Assembly: GCA_020740775.1 (NCBI GenBank)
Contig: JAHEWK010000032.1
Location: 310,001 to 374,000, forward strand
Origin: Ilyonectria destructans
Taxonomy: Eukaryota; Ascomycota; Sordariomycetes; Hypocreales; Nectriaceae
Length of the DNA: 64,000 bases
Direction: 5' to 3'
The notes beneath the pieces are model-generated. The model had not been told where the DNA came from, searched no databases, and worked only from the letters and a program-made list of their open reading frames with translations. Position 1 is the first letter of the stretch; each line of letters begins with the position of its first letter. This document shows, one piece after another, positions 30,633-41,067 of this stretch. A program made the translations under genes and the position numbers.

Positions 30633-31011
30633 TAGTTTCGTGGCTGAAGGTGCAATCACCAGCCACTATCAACCTAATTCTTCTCACTAATTTGGTAACG
30701 CCACCTCACCCTACCCCACCTTGGCACCCCGTAAGCCCTGTAGGTGTCACAGGTCTTCGCGCCCGACGACGGTCGTCCGGTCGCCGAATGACCGCACGGC
30801 CCCCATACGAATCCCTGTTCAAATCTGAAGGCCCGGTCCTTCAGAATTCAATAGGGATTCGCTCGGATGACCGGCGTTTTAGGCCGAAATTGAGGGTCCG
30901 TGGCCACCAAAGGCGGTGCAGGGCCTTCATTTTTGGACAGATCACCATCATTTTGGCAGGAGCATCAATTATCCCCATTACCGACCAACCATAACCCGCC
31001 ACCACAACGCA

Positions 31012-32774
31012 ATGGAATCTACGGATTCGAACGCAATTAAGGATCCCAGGGTTAGGGCGGCTATCGAGCACTACCTACTGGATCTAGAAAGTACCACGCC
31101 GCCGAATACGTTGAGGAATTACAAGCCTAAGCAGAAGGAATGGCAGGTTAGTACATGCAGACAGATGCAGATGCATCTGCAACACCTATATACACAGAGG
31201 AGGCTCTATTTCACATTGGATTTTCCTAGTAACGATAAGCAGGACTGGTGTGAGCAAAACTGGCCTGCTATACCTGCAGGATGGCCTCCACAGGACCCGA
31301 TTCCATCTGGTCAACAGCTGCCCGGAGATCTCGTCGATGAAGGCAAACTACTGCTCTTTATGAAAGAGACTGTAGTATCCCGGGCTCCAAGGAAGGGAAA
31401 GAGGGTTGCCCATGAAAGGAAACATCACCTCGAGGAACAGGAAGCGAAAAAGGCTGCGAAACGACGGAAACATGCACCAGGTAAGCTAAGCAGTTACTGC
31501 CGTGGAGCAGTCTGGCCCCCGGGACCCCAGCTCATTCACATCCATTTTAGGGGACACCATCTATGTTGGTGGTAAGGATGATAGTAGTAGCAGTAGCTCT
31601 GACTCTGACTTCGAAATATTCGAGTCCCAGCTTAAACTGCAGTATAATTCTGTACGTGGGTACGTCTCAGCGATCCAAAAGCTCTACGATGAGCAGAAAA
31701 CTAGGGGGATCAACCCTGCGCCGCGGCCACAAGGCGTGGCGTTGAAAGCTCTCAAGCGCAGTATCCTAGCCACTACGTGGTCTAAGAAGCGAAAAGAGTA
31801 TACCGATAGAGGCGTGGGGACCTTAAGAGATGTATACTCGCCGGCGCAGATACCAGACCACACCGCCGTAGCCTGGGCTGAACGAGATCGGATATCTATC
31901 GGGAGCGCCTTACGGACCCAGGTCGACTTTCTGTTCGGGAATCACATGTTGCTACGGTCGAGTAACCGGCTCCCGATGGAACTGGCGGACTGCTTTTGCC
32001 TCGGCCTTCCAAACGAAGGTCTCAAAACTGAAGGATTTACTACGAAGGCGCTGATCGTTGTGATGAACGGCGGGAAGACGAACCAACACGGGCGGATGGA
32101 ATACGGCGCTGCCCTCCGCCACCGAGATCCGAGATCCTGTCTTATCGGCGCCTTAGTATTCTTTTTCTTCTGGCGTTGGCAGGCGGAAAAGGCTGAGAAA
32201 TTTCCAGTCTTTGGAAAAAGCGAAGACTGGTACGGGATAAAGGTCCTGCGGCGGTCAGCGAAGGAGCCAAAAGGTTAGTGTTGTGTTGTACCACCGCGTA
32301 ACTTCGCCCTCCGTCCCCAACACTTCCTGATTATTATATAGCTCCCCTCTCGTATCAGACTGCTCGTGACTGGACCTCCCGCTTCTATGAGAAGGCAGGT
32401 ATCAAGGTCAGCAAAGTCAGCCACGCGCCTCGGGTAGCCGGCACGCAGAATGCAGATATTGCAGGCGTGGCCGAAGGTCAGGTACGTAGTGCAACTAGGT
32501 ATAGCGGATGTCATTATAGCACTGGGTATATCTGAACTGTGGAAATTTGTATGGAGGAATCGCAAATTCGGCTAAAGTCAGCCAAAATTGCATATTCAGC
32601 CATAGTAAAGTGGCCACGCTTACACAGCCCCCTGCCTATTACACGATCCTATCTACTTTTACACCTACTCTAACTAACTGCTCACAGATTCGCCGGGCGG
32701 GCAGGTGGAATAACGGGGATCAGATGACTGGCTGTTACCTTACCTCCCTACCGTTCGAGTTTATGCGGGCAGTG
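31012..32774 (+). pseudogene. Crypton tyrosine recombinase, N-terminal and catalytic part
   Basis: Exons 31012-31480, 31551-32273, 32342-32481 and 32688-32774; introns GTAAGC...TTTTAG, GTTAGT...TATATAG, GTACGT...CTCACAG. Phases agree throughout. An in-frame 51-bp stretch after QKEWQ (GTTAGT...ACACAG, 31147-31197) may be a further intron. Catalytic residues: Arg with Glu in LLRSSNRLPMELADCF; Lys in MNGGKTNQHGR; H-x-x-R in VSHAPRVAG; Trp and Tyr in GRWNNGDQMTGCYL. The gene would be the element's integrase/excisionase. Broken only by the gypsy insertion after MRAV. Confidence 0.88.
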
Positions 32775-32950
32775 TGATGCGAATATACCGCGGAGGTCAC
32801 ATAAAGTGAGGTTGTCATGTAGATGTAGAAAGATGGATGACGAGCTAAGACTACAATTGAGGACGGGAGCATATGGTCTCCTTTCTCACGTGATGTTACA
32901 TATAATGCCAGTCTTAAGCACCAGGCCCAAGACTGGTTCTTCACGTATCA
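32775..32950 (-). repeat. 3' LTR of the gypsy element
   Basis: 176 bp, TG...CA, with no difference seen from the LTR at 39834. Bounded outside by the CAGTG duplication. Confidence 0.95.
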
Positions 32951-33095
32951 TATCCCGGGCTTTAAAGGAAGTTATCACTGCCCTCAGTGAGCCTTAGGAA
33001 GATGCTTTCCTTGCCGTCAGTCCGTTCGAATCGAATCCATCCTTGCTTCCTGATCTTTCCATCACACAGTCATTATACCAGGCCCATCAGGGCGT

Positions 33096-36000
33096 TCATT
33101 TCATCTTCCGCTGCGAGTTACGTCGCGGTCCTTCATCCACTTCGAATGCCTCTGGGTGAGCGGTCTTGAAGTCGGCGATAACTTCAGGATCGATATCTGC
33201 AGTCCGGACCCAGGCATCGTGTTCAGGTCCCCAGCCTTTCCATCGAACCCAAAAGCCCTCAAATGGCGTAGCCTTCCGACCAAGGCGGCGGACCTCTCTG
33301 CGCATGATCCTTTCCACTACATACTGGCCGTCATCTTCCTCTACCGGGCTAGGTTCCTCAGGTTGGAAGGCGTCAGCGTGAGCAGGTTGAAGCTGCTGGC
33401 ATGATATCACTGGATGTATCTTCCACGCGGGTGGTAGCTCGAGCTCGGCTGCGAGGTCTCCAACCATTCGCTTAATCTCAAAAGGGCCGGTGCGTTGCTG
33501 CGACCACTTCCTTGCGGGCTTTCCTGGCAGGTGGTACCCATCGTGAAGGCGTAGATACACCTTATCGCCAGCTCTAAGCTGAATGGGGCGGTGTTTCGCA
33601 TCGTACCATCGCTTGGCCTTGGCCGCTGCGAAGTCCATCGCCAAATGCGCCTCCTTTCGCACTGCCTCGCGGAGGAACGGCAGGTCGGAGACATCGTCAT
33701 CTCCTGGCTGGAGGCCTTCCAAGGGGCCTCGAAGGCTGATGCCATAGATGAACTCATGGGCAGATGTGCGTGTACCGATATTGTAGGCGCCGTTGAGGTT
33801 CCATTGAAGAGCTGGAAGAATACGGACCCAGTTGGCATCGGGGTTTTCCATATAGTGGAAACGCAAGGCTATCTCAACTGTCTGATTTCGCCTTTCTGAG
33901 AGACCATCGGCCTGCGGGTGGTAGGCGGTAGTCATCGCTAACTTAGCCCCAAAGAGGCCCCAAAGGGTCTTCCAGAAGGGGGATGTGAACTTTGAGTCGC
34001 GGTCGGAGATAATGACCTTTGGCATGCCCCAGTCGGATAGCATCAGCTGCCGGGCTAAGATCGTTGCCCAGTTGGCTGCTGAGTAGGTTGAATAGCCGGG
34101 GATAAGAAGGCATCGCTTGCTAGCAGCGCAGGTGACAGTGAGGAGGGTATCAAAGATGGGGAAGCCCTCCAGAGCCCACGGGGAGTCAATTGAAGAAACT
34201 GGCGGCAGGCTGACGATGAAATCGATAGCTATTGTATGCATTGGTTGCATTGGGGGTCTAATAGGTTGATAGTTGCCAATTCGTTGCTTTCTATCAGTCT
34301 GCCCTAGGCAGCAGGTCTGACAGTTGTGAATATGCTTCTTGACAGCACGTGTGAGGTTGTGGATACACAGGTTGGATAGCTCTCTTGTCATCCTTTCAAT
34401 CCCAAAGTGATGCCGGTTATCGTGAGCCATCTCAAGGATCTCCTGCCTGAGGGCGTGTGGGACACACAGTCGGGTGTATCCGTCTATGCCCTGATGGTAG
34501 AGGAGTCCATCTCGGAGGGCAAAAGGCACCCCGGGCTTGAAGGCGTTCACGGCGTCCTCGTCGGTCAGCTGGGCTGCGGCTGCAAGGTCCTTGCCCAAGA
34601 TCATTGCAATGACCTTCGAGAATTTCGTATCTGTCACATAGCCCTGCTGAAATCGAGTCTTCACATCGTCTGCCATGAGGGCCTCAGAGACCATCAGCAC
34701 ATCATCAAGGGCGGTATAATCAGGCCGTAGGCGATGAGGGTTGACGTCGGTCTCAGGGGCCGACAAGCGGCTCAGGGCGTCAGGGATGAAGTTCTTCTTG
34801 CCGGGCAAGTGGAAGATCTTGAGATCGTATTCAGAGAGGTAGATAGAGGCAACAACGAGTCGTCGGTTCGCTCGGTCAGTGCTCGAGGTCTCGAGGGAGG
34901 TTTTCTCAACAACCTGCTTCGTAGCGGAATGGTCTGTCAGCACAACTGTAGGCAGCTTCGAAGACTGAAGGGATGTGCGCAGCCTCTTCACAGCCCACAC
35001 AAGGCATGCAATTTCGAGTTCTGTAGGGCCGTAACGACTCTCGGCTGCTGTGAGCACCCGGCTAAGGAAGCAGATAGGGCGTACGGCTACAGATGGGATG
35101 TGTGTGCCTGGTTCCCAGACATAGTCATCGCGAAGGTGGAAAAGGACGGCTCCAAAACCTCTCTCAAGGCTGCCGTCGACTTGCAAGAAGAGCTGCTTGT
35201 CTGGATCGAGGTGGCACAGCATTCGGCCAGAGGATATCTCCTTCTGTAGGGCGGCAAAGGCGATCTTCTCATCATGTATTGGCTCGTAATGAGTTGCGCG
35301 GGTGTAGGCCTTGCGACGGTTAGGATTCCCGTCAACAACCTTGCCTTCCTTGCGACCTTCTGCAAGCAGGGCAACCTTCCGTTTCTGCAGCGGCTCGATG
35401 AGCTGAGCATAATAAGGGATAAGGTGCCTGGTGTAGCCAGTGGCGCCAATATATTGCTCAAGGCTTGCGAGTTGGTAAGGGAACTCAAGTTGTGCGAAGG
35501 CGGCCATCCGTTCCTCTGTCGTACTCAATCCGAGGGCATCAACGCGGAAGCCAAGCAACTGAGCGCTAGGGTAGCCAATCCAACTCTTCTTCGGAGAGAT
35601 AGTGAGGTTTTGAGCTTGGAAGAGGCTGAACAGTGTCTTTAGGTGCTTGAGATGCTCTTCTGCTGTCTTAGAGAAGATCACGATATCGTCAATGAAAGCG
35701 CGGCTGAAGTTTTTGTAGGAACGAAGCAGCTTATCCATATACCGTTGAACATAGGCAGGGGAGTTACGGAAGCCCATTGGAGCTACAGTTGACCTTTCTA
35801 AGCCTCGATGGCTTGTCATCGTAAAGCGGTCCCGGTGTTCGAGCTTCACTCCGAACTGGAAGAAGAAGGACGAGGCATCGATAGCCGTAATGTAGCGGGC
35901 GCCGCGGAGGGCTTGAATGATGTCTTCCTGTCGAGGCAGCGGGTAGTTGTCAGGGATCGTGATCTTGTTGAGGGCTCTGAGGTCGACAACCAGACGACCC

Positions 36001-39000
36001 TTAGGTTCGCCATTGACTGTACGCCAAACGACAAGGATTGGGGCAGTAAAAGGCGTAGGTCCCTTGGCCCATTCGAGGCGGCCTTGCTTGTGTAGGAGGT
36101 CGAATAGCTTGTCAATGAACTCGCGGTCTTTGAGGCCACTGGGATAAGGTCTCTGCGAAATGCGTTGCTTATGCCAGTTATCGATCAGCGGGACTTGGAG
36201 TTCCTCGCCATCAGGGACCTTGACAAGGCCTGTATCGATCCAAAGCTTAGCATATCGGGCAACAAGACGCATAGCCGCAGCTGTAAAGGCAGGGTCTTCA
36301 GCGTAGATGTGGATGCCTTCGTCTGTGAGGATCTCAGGCAGGTTCGGTGTCTTCCGCACGTGGGTTTGATAGGGAACTCGAGCAGCTTCGGGGGCAGCTT
36401 CATCGGGGGCCTCAGGCGACGAGGGTGCTGGAGAGGGGTCGCCATCGTGTGCGAGGAAGGTTGCGATAGAGGAGGCAGCCTTACGGCGCTGCTTCCAGGG
36501 AAGTTCCGTGTTCAGCCGGTCCTCAAAGATAGCATCGCTGAGCGATTCCACAGGCGGCACCGCCTGGGGGGTCCAGTTGAGCTCATAAGAACCTGAAGCA
36601 ACAGCTTCGATTCCCTCTGTAAGGGAAAATTCCTCAGAGATCGAGGGTAAGGGCCTAGAAAGGCCTACAGCAGCTTCGTCTGTCTGGCCTGACACCACAG
36701 CCAAGGCGGGGGCAGCCGCGACTGTAAGGGCAGTCAGGGCGGCGGTCCAAGTTGACACAAAGTAGCTGTCATCTTCGCACTCATGGATATTCCCGATCTT
36801 CTGCTTCCGGTGGAGCTTGATATCCTTCTTCGTGTTGTTTACGATAACCACAGCTGGCAGGGCTTCATGGTCAACCATAGCGTGCATTGCTGAGGGGAGA
36901 GAAGCGTAGAAGGCAAAGCTGCGATCCTTAGGGAGCTCCTTCCAGGTGGCTGCAACAGCTAGGGTCTGCCCAGCAGGTATCACAGTGGCTCTGAGGGCGT
37001 TGACGCGTCGGGTGACCTGCTTGCGAGGGCGAGAGATTTCAAAAGGAATAAGGAAATCCTCAAGAACACCACACCGAATTCGTTTCTCAGTGATCAAGAT
37101 ATCACATCTATAGGGATCGAGAAAGCCGTTGCCAAGCAAGGCAACAGCATCCAGCTTGTCCTGAACCCAAGCACCTGTTGTAAACTTAGCTGTGCCAGCT
37201 TTAGTGCCGTCTGCGTGGATGCCTTCAAGGTAGAAGGTGAATGTAGCCCATTCGTCAGTACGCTTCCAGCCACTGACTCCTTTGATGATAACTGGGTCTC
37301 TTTTCTCGATAGCATAGTCGAGACTTTGAAGCCAGGTTCGATCGATTACAGGGCGGCCGCAGCCAGAGTCACCGCAGATTTCCACAGACTGGTCGTCTTC
37401 GGCACGGGCTTTGGCCTTAAGGCGCAGGTGAGTGTAATCGTCGCTCGGGGCACAAGGCTTAGGCTCTAAGAGAGATCCCGGAGCAGGGCTTGCAGCTGTA
37501 GTTGCGGTAAGGGCAGCCTGTCTTGCTGCAGCAGTTCCTCGGCAGGTCTCAAGGTGCTGGAAGAGGCGGCTCCGGCTAGGGAAGCTTTCCTTGCATCTCT
37601 TGCAACGTGAAGGCTTTGGTGTGTAATCGAGCTTTTCTCGAGCGGCCTGCTGAGGTGTGACACAGCAGTTGGCAATGCAGTGCTCCTTCAAAATCATTTT
37701 TGACGGGAAGGAGCGTTGGCAGGTTTCACACTTAAAGGCAGGGTCGGTAGGAAGATCGAAGATGGAGCCGTTCATAGCCACAACATAGGCCTGCTGCGAA
37801 CGTGTTGAGAAAGTCGAAGTGTCCGAAAGAGAGGCATCGTCCTCATCGTCAGCGTCCGATGTGGTCGAGGCTCGTTCGCGCCGAGGCTCGGGCTCGGGCT
37901 CGGGCTCACTTTCGATAGCCGGGTATTTCTTTTCAAATGTGACCCTCTTCTCGGAGCGTTCCTGTCGGTCACGGTCGCGATAGGTGTCTCGGGGTCGGTT
38001 GCGGCGGTCATCCGTGCCTCGGTTCTCGTGGTTGTCTCGCGGCGCGCGGTATCGATCACGGTCTTGGTCGCGGTCTTCGTATCGGCGGCTGCGGTCGCGG
38101 TTGCTGCGGCGGTTGTTGTCGTAATCTCGTTTTTGGTCGCTACGCTCATAGTCTCGCCGGCTGTTGAAATGGTCATCGCGACGACCTCGTCGCCGTTGGA
38201 TTAAGGCCGTGATAGTAGGTCGAAGGTCTTCACATTCTCGAATGAAGTCGGTCAGATTAGTCTTTGCCTTGGGCATAGTAAGAAGGCGGGAGATCTCAAT
38301 GTCGATCAGTGGGTAGATAGCTTGAAGGATGTGCTTATCGTTTTGGAGACCCAGCTGCTTGGCATAGGCTGCCTTGCGCTGCACCCACTGCGTGAGGCTG
38401 ATATCGTCTTGCGCTAGGCCAAATGTATACCTTCCTGAATGGAGGTCCTTTGTGATCTCAGCGTCGGGGCGCTTGAATCGAGCTGTGAGTTTCTTGCAGA
38501 ACTTGTAGATAGGGGAATCAAGGAGCCGGTTGCGCTGATCAGTACTAAGCTCGCCCATGAACCATCCTTGGGCACCGCCTCCAAGCATAGAAACATAATA
38601 TTCCTGGAGGGAGTCCTCGCCGTAACGCTCGAAGACTCGAAGGTGCTCGCAGAAGAGATATACATCAGTGTAAATCTGCTTATTCTGGCTCACCACAAGG
38701 CCAGTCCCCTTGGGGTCCTTGAAGTCCGGATCGAATAGGCCGATGGCTTCCTTTCGGATCTTTCGGTGTGCATCGGTGCATACTATCGTAGAGACTTGAG
38801 ATCGTTCTCGTCGGGAACGGCGGGCGGCTTCGGCGTCGTCATCTGAGGAGTCGTCTGTTGCAGATGAAGTGGGCGGTGGAGAGCCACGGCGGCTCCCCTG
38901 GCGATGCTTAGAGGTGAGCCCGGATGACTTCCTCTGGGGTCTTGAGGCATCCCAAGGATCAGGTGGCTCGGCTTCATCGTCGGTCAGGCCGGTCGGGGCT

Positions 39001-39455
39001 CTTACGGTGATCAGCTTTACACTGGTCTCAGCATTGGGGGGATCGAAGTCGAACTGCTTCACAATGGCCTTTCGCCACCAGCCAAGATGAGCCAAATCGT
39101 CAGCCTCAGCTGGGGGCAATCCGAGAAGCTCCTGTGCGTTGCCATCACGGGCAGCAAACTTTGAGATGAAGTGTTGAAGGGCATAGACTACATCGCTATC
39201 CCATACAGTCAGAGTCTCAAGAACTTCCTGAGTTGCTTTCTGGCTTAGGAGATGGGCGTATCGAATGCCCCAGCCTGTGGCCTTAGTATTTAAAGGCTCC
39301 TTAAGCCAGGCTGACATCATCATCTTATCGAGCTGCTCGATGTCTTGTGGCGATGTAGAAAAGCGTTTCTTTTTTTGTATTGTAGTCTGACCTGTAGGCG
39401 GAGGAACCTGTCTAGACTGTTCTCCCTCACTTGAGCTATTGTGAGATCGAGCCAT
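33096..39455 (-). CDS. Gag-pol polyprotein of the gypsy chromovirus, 2119 aa
   Basis: A single frame. The gag-like part (1 to about 560) ends in an RDRDR-rich basic region. Two C2H2-like fingers follow (CETCQRSFPSKMILKEHC near 573, CKRCKESFPSRSRLFQHLETC-type near 617) in place of the usual CCHC knuckle. Then protease with ICGDSGCG (DSG) near 692; reverse transcriptase with VVDLRALNK near 1155 and FIDDIVIFS near 1257; RNase H near 1427 (LQVDGSLERGFG); integrase with H-H-C-C zinc site near 1685-1715, D in IAIDFI, D in ISDRDSKF, E in GLSERRNQ; and a C-terminal chromodomain near 2040-2090 (FEGFWVRWKGWGPEHDAW). No stop or frameshift, so likely competent. Confidence 0.96.
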   Translation of the reverse strand: MARSHNSSSEGEQSRQVPPPTGQTTIQKKKRFSTSPQDIEQLDKMMMSAWLKEPLNTKATGWGIRYAHLLSQKATQEVLETLTVWDSDVVYALQHFISKFAARDGNAQELLGLPPAEADDLAHLGWWRKAIVKQFDFDPPNAETSVKLITVRAPTGLTDDEAEPPDPWDASRPQRKSSGLTSKHRQGSRRGSPPPTSSATDDSSDDDAEAARRSRRERSQVSTIVCTDAHRKIRKEAIGLFDPDFKDPKGTGLVVSQNKQIYTDVYLFCEHLRVFERYGEDSLQEYYVSMLGGGAQGWFMGELSTDQRNRLLDSPIYKFCKKLTARFKRPDAEITKDLHSGRYTFGLAQDDISLTQWVQRKAAYAKQLGLQNDKHILQAIYPLIDIEISRLLTMPKAKTNLTDFIRECEDLRPTITALIQRRRGRRDDHFNSRRDYERSDQKRDYDNNRRSNRDRSRRYEDRDQDRDRYRAPRDNHENRGTDDRRNRPRDTYRDRDRQERSEKRVTFEKKYPAIESEPEPEPEPRRERASTTSDADDEDDASLSDTSTFSTRSQQAYVVAMNGSIFDLPTDPAFKCETCQRSFPSKMILKEHCIANCCVTPQQAAREKLDYTPKPSRCKRCKESFPSRSRLFQHLETCRGTAAARQAALTATTAASPAPGSLLEPKPCAPSDDYTHLRLKAKARAEDDQSVEICGDSGCGRPVIDRTWLQSLDYAIEKRDPVIIKGVSGWKRTDEWATFTFYLEGIHADGTKAGTAKFTTGAWVQDKLDAVALLGNGFLDPYRCDILITEKRIRCGVLEDFLIPFEISRPRKQVTRRVNALRATVIPAGQTLAVAATWKELPKDRSFAFYASLPSAMHAMVDHEALPAVVIVNNTKKDIKLHRKQKIGNIHECEDDSYFVSTWTAALTALTVAAAPALAVVSGQTDEAAVGLSRPLPSISEEFSLTEGIEAVASGSYELNWTPQAVPPVESLSDAIFEDRLNTELPWKQRRKAASSIATFLAHDGDPSPAPSSPEAPDEAAPEAARVPYQTHVRKTPNLPEILTDEGIHIYAEDPAFTAAAMRLVARYAKLWIDTGLVKVPDGEELQVPLIDNWHKQRISQRPYPSGLKDREFIDKLFDLLHKQGRLEWAKGPTPFTAPILVVWRTVNGEPKGRLVVDLRALNKITIPDNYPLPRQEDIIQALRGARYITAIDASSFFFQFGVKLEHRDRFTMTSHRGLERSTVAPMGFRNSPAYVQRYMDKLLRSYKNFSRAFIDDIVIFSKTAEEHLKHLKTLFSLFQAQNLTISPKKSWIGYPSAQLLGFRVDALGLSTTEERMAAFAQLEFPYQLASLEQYIGATGYTRHLIPYYAQLIEPLQKRKVALLAEGRKEGKVVDGNPNRRKAYTRATHYEPIHDEKIAFAALQKEISSGRMLCHLDPDKQLFLQVDGSLERGFGAVLFHLRDDYVWEPGTHIPSVAVRPICFLSRVLTAAESRYGPTELEIACLVWAVKRLRTSLQSSKLPTVVLTDHSATKQVVEKTSLETSSTDRANRRLVVASIYLSEYDLKIFHLPGKKNFIPDALSRLSAPETDVNPHRLRPDYTALDDVLMVSEALMADDVKTRFQQGYVTDTKFSKVIAMILGKDLAAAAQLTDEDAVNAFKPGVPFALRDGLLYHQGIDGYTRLCVPHALRQEILEMAHDNRHHFGIERMTRELSNLCIHNLTRAVKKHIHNCQTCCLGQTDRKQRIGNYQPIRPPMQPMHTIAIDFIVSLPPVSSIDSPWALEGFPIFDTLLTVTCAASKRCLLIPGYSTYSAANWATILARQLMLSDWGMPKVIISDRDSKFTSPFWKTLWGLFGAKLAMTTAYHPQADGLSERRNQTVEIALRFHYMENPDANWVRILPALQWNLNGAYNIGTRTSAHEFIYGISLRGPLEGLQPGDDDVSDLPFLREAVRKEAHLAMDFAAAKAKRWYDAKHRPIQLRAGDKVYLRLHDGYHLPGKPARKWSQQRTGPFEIKRMVGDLAAELELPPAWKIHPVISCQQLQPAHADAFQPEEPSPVEEDDGQYVVERIMRREVRRLGRKATPFEGFWVRWKGWGPEHDAWVRTADIDPEVIADFKTAHPEAFEVDEGPRRNSQRKMK

Positions 39456-39833
39456 CTTGACTTGTCGTAATGCTTATTGCTTGGCGCAATAGTTGCTTGG
39501 TGAAGTCAGCAGGAGTGGCGGTCTCAAGGCTGTCAGAGGAGTGTTCCAAATTGGTTTCCGATTGATGGGTCTAATGTTTCAAGCACGCTCCTTTCAAGGA
39601 TATCGTGCTTAGGTGCGATTCTCACCAAGAGATAATATCGCGAGGGGGTGCAGAGCGGGTGCTGCTTCTGCGTTGTCAAAAGGGATCCGGGCGGTTGCTG
39701 GTCGTGCTACCAAGGATCGTGTTGGGTTGGCCGATAGAGGCCTGATGGTCTAGGACCTGGTTGGCTAGTGCCTGGGGCCTTGACGAACTAAATCGGAGGC
39801 TTGACTGTGCGATAGCTTATAATTGCTACCATT

Positions 39834-40009
39834 TGATGCGAATATACCGCGGAGGTCACATAAAGTGAGGTTGTCATGTAGATGTAGAAAGATGGATGAC
39901 GAGCTAAGACTACAATTGAGGACGGGAGCATATGGTCTCCTTTCTCACGTGATGTTACATATAATGCCAGTCTTAAGCACCAGGCCCAAGACTGGTTCTT
40001 CACGTATCA
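39834..40009 (-). repeat. 5' LTR of the gypsy element
   Basis: 176 bp matching the LTR at 32775; promoter-bearing LTR for the minus-strand gag-pol gene. Confidence 0.95.
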
Positions 40010-40014
40010 CAGTG

Positions 40015-41067
40015 GCCGACTTTGACCCAGAGTGGTCAGGAACCTACTTTGTGCCACGTGCTACTGTGCGACCGCCTGCCTCCCTATTAGCTCAGGTCTG
40101 GCCTGAACTAGATAAGTGGAAGGCAGCACACGATGACCCTGGTTCGAAGGAAGCCGTAAAGCTCGGCGTTGAACCCAATATGGCTGCCGGTGCTTTTCTG
40201 GAACTACTGGAGTGGCTACGAGAAGTGGTCCTGCAGGACGCGGTTTTCCTACGCGAGCACTACCCTTTCCACCCCATCTTCGAAGAGCCGGTCTTTCGCT
40301 GTTCGGAATTCGCAGCGTTCGCGGTCCAAATCAAGGACGCTTGCAAACGTGCGCAGGAGGTATCACACGTCACGGCCATTCAGAAAGCAGTCCCGGTAGT
40401 CGCAGCTCAACTTCGAACCGTAGCCGCCCAGCAATTGGCGGCTGAGCAACTAGCTCAACAGAGGTACACTGAGCTGATGGCAGCTAGTCAGATCCTAGTC
40501 ACCAAGATGGACGACCTGACTGGCGGTTCCTTTACAGTCACGTGGACCCCTGGAAGGTCTAAGGCTACCTTGCAATGGGAGGTGCACGCCGGCCATGAAC
40601 CACGTCAGCAGAGGCGCCGTGTATCCCGGGAAACTACTCCCACGCCCTTGGCCCGACCCGTTCATACTACTCCTCCCACACAAACTGCGCCTGCGCCAAA
40701 GGAGGGTCAGGGAAATGGGGAAGCCAGTCAGTCAGTTGCAGAAAGATCTCAGCCCCCGAGCTATAAGCTCCCGCGAGCTGTTAAGACGGTTCAGGATCTG
40801 CTACGTTTGTGGCGCCACGGCCTAGGCGGAATGCCCTCTGTGGATAGCCTTGAACGTGACTGGGGAACCCGCTGGCGACCATCCTCTGAAAAGCAGTATT
40901 TTTCTACTAGAAAGATGATCATTGACGAGGTTGCTCGGCGGGCTGCAGCACAGCATATCGCGGAGGACGTAGTAGCGAAGCAAATGGATGTGGAACGGGA
41001 TTCTAATTCGCTTGACAAAGTATTCAAATCCATTAGAAAACGACAGGAAGGCCAGGAATTAGTATAG
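40015..41067 (+). pseudogene. Crypton recombinase, C-terminal part with GCR1_C domain
   Basis: Continuation of the Crypton gene after the gypsy insertion, 350 codons plus stop. It begins ADFDPEWSGTYFVPRATVRP. A helical, Gln/Ala-rich stretch (QLRTVAAQQLAAEQLAQQRY) follows. It ends in a GCR1_C-type DNA-binding domain: VQDLLRLWRHGLGGMPSVDS, then LERDWGTRWRPSSEKQYFST with RKMIIDEV. The open frame begins earlier within the LTR, but that is fortuitous. Intact apart from separation from its N-terminal half. Confidence 0.88.

Larger units (their letters stand above)
32775..40009 (-). mobile_element. Ty3/gypsy chromovirus, 7235 bp, very recent insertion
   Basis: Two 176-bp LTRs that look identical by eye (32775-32950, 39834-40009), TGATGC...GTATCA ends, and a perfect 5-bp duplication CAGTG (32770-32774, 40010-40014). 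One uninterrupted gag-pol frame on the minus strand. In element orientation a TGGTAGC sequence follows the 5' LTR by two bases and could be a tRNA primer site. Confidence 0.96.
31012..41067 (+). mobile_element. Crypton (tyrosine recombinase element), interrupted by a gypsy element
   Basis: Defined here by its coding sequence; Cryptons lack terminal repeats, so outer ends are not visible. A Crypton recombinase gene is split at 32774 by a Ty3/gypsy element. Removing 32775-40014 joins MRAV to ADFDPEWSG in frame. With the four exons listed under the coding parts, this totals 823 codons plus stop. Apart from that insertion no stop or frameshift was seen. Confidence 0.85.

Noticed and set aside
33096..39455. 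Gypsy polyprotein as a host gene or infectious retrovirus
   Set aside because: Flanking LTRs and target duplication show an integrated retrotransposon; no envelope frame is present.
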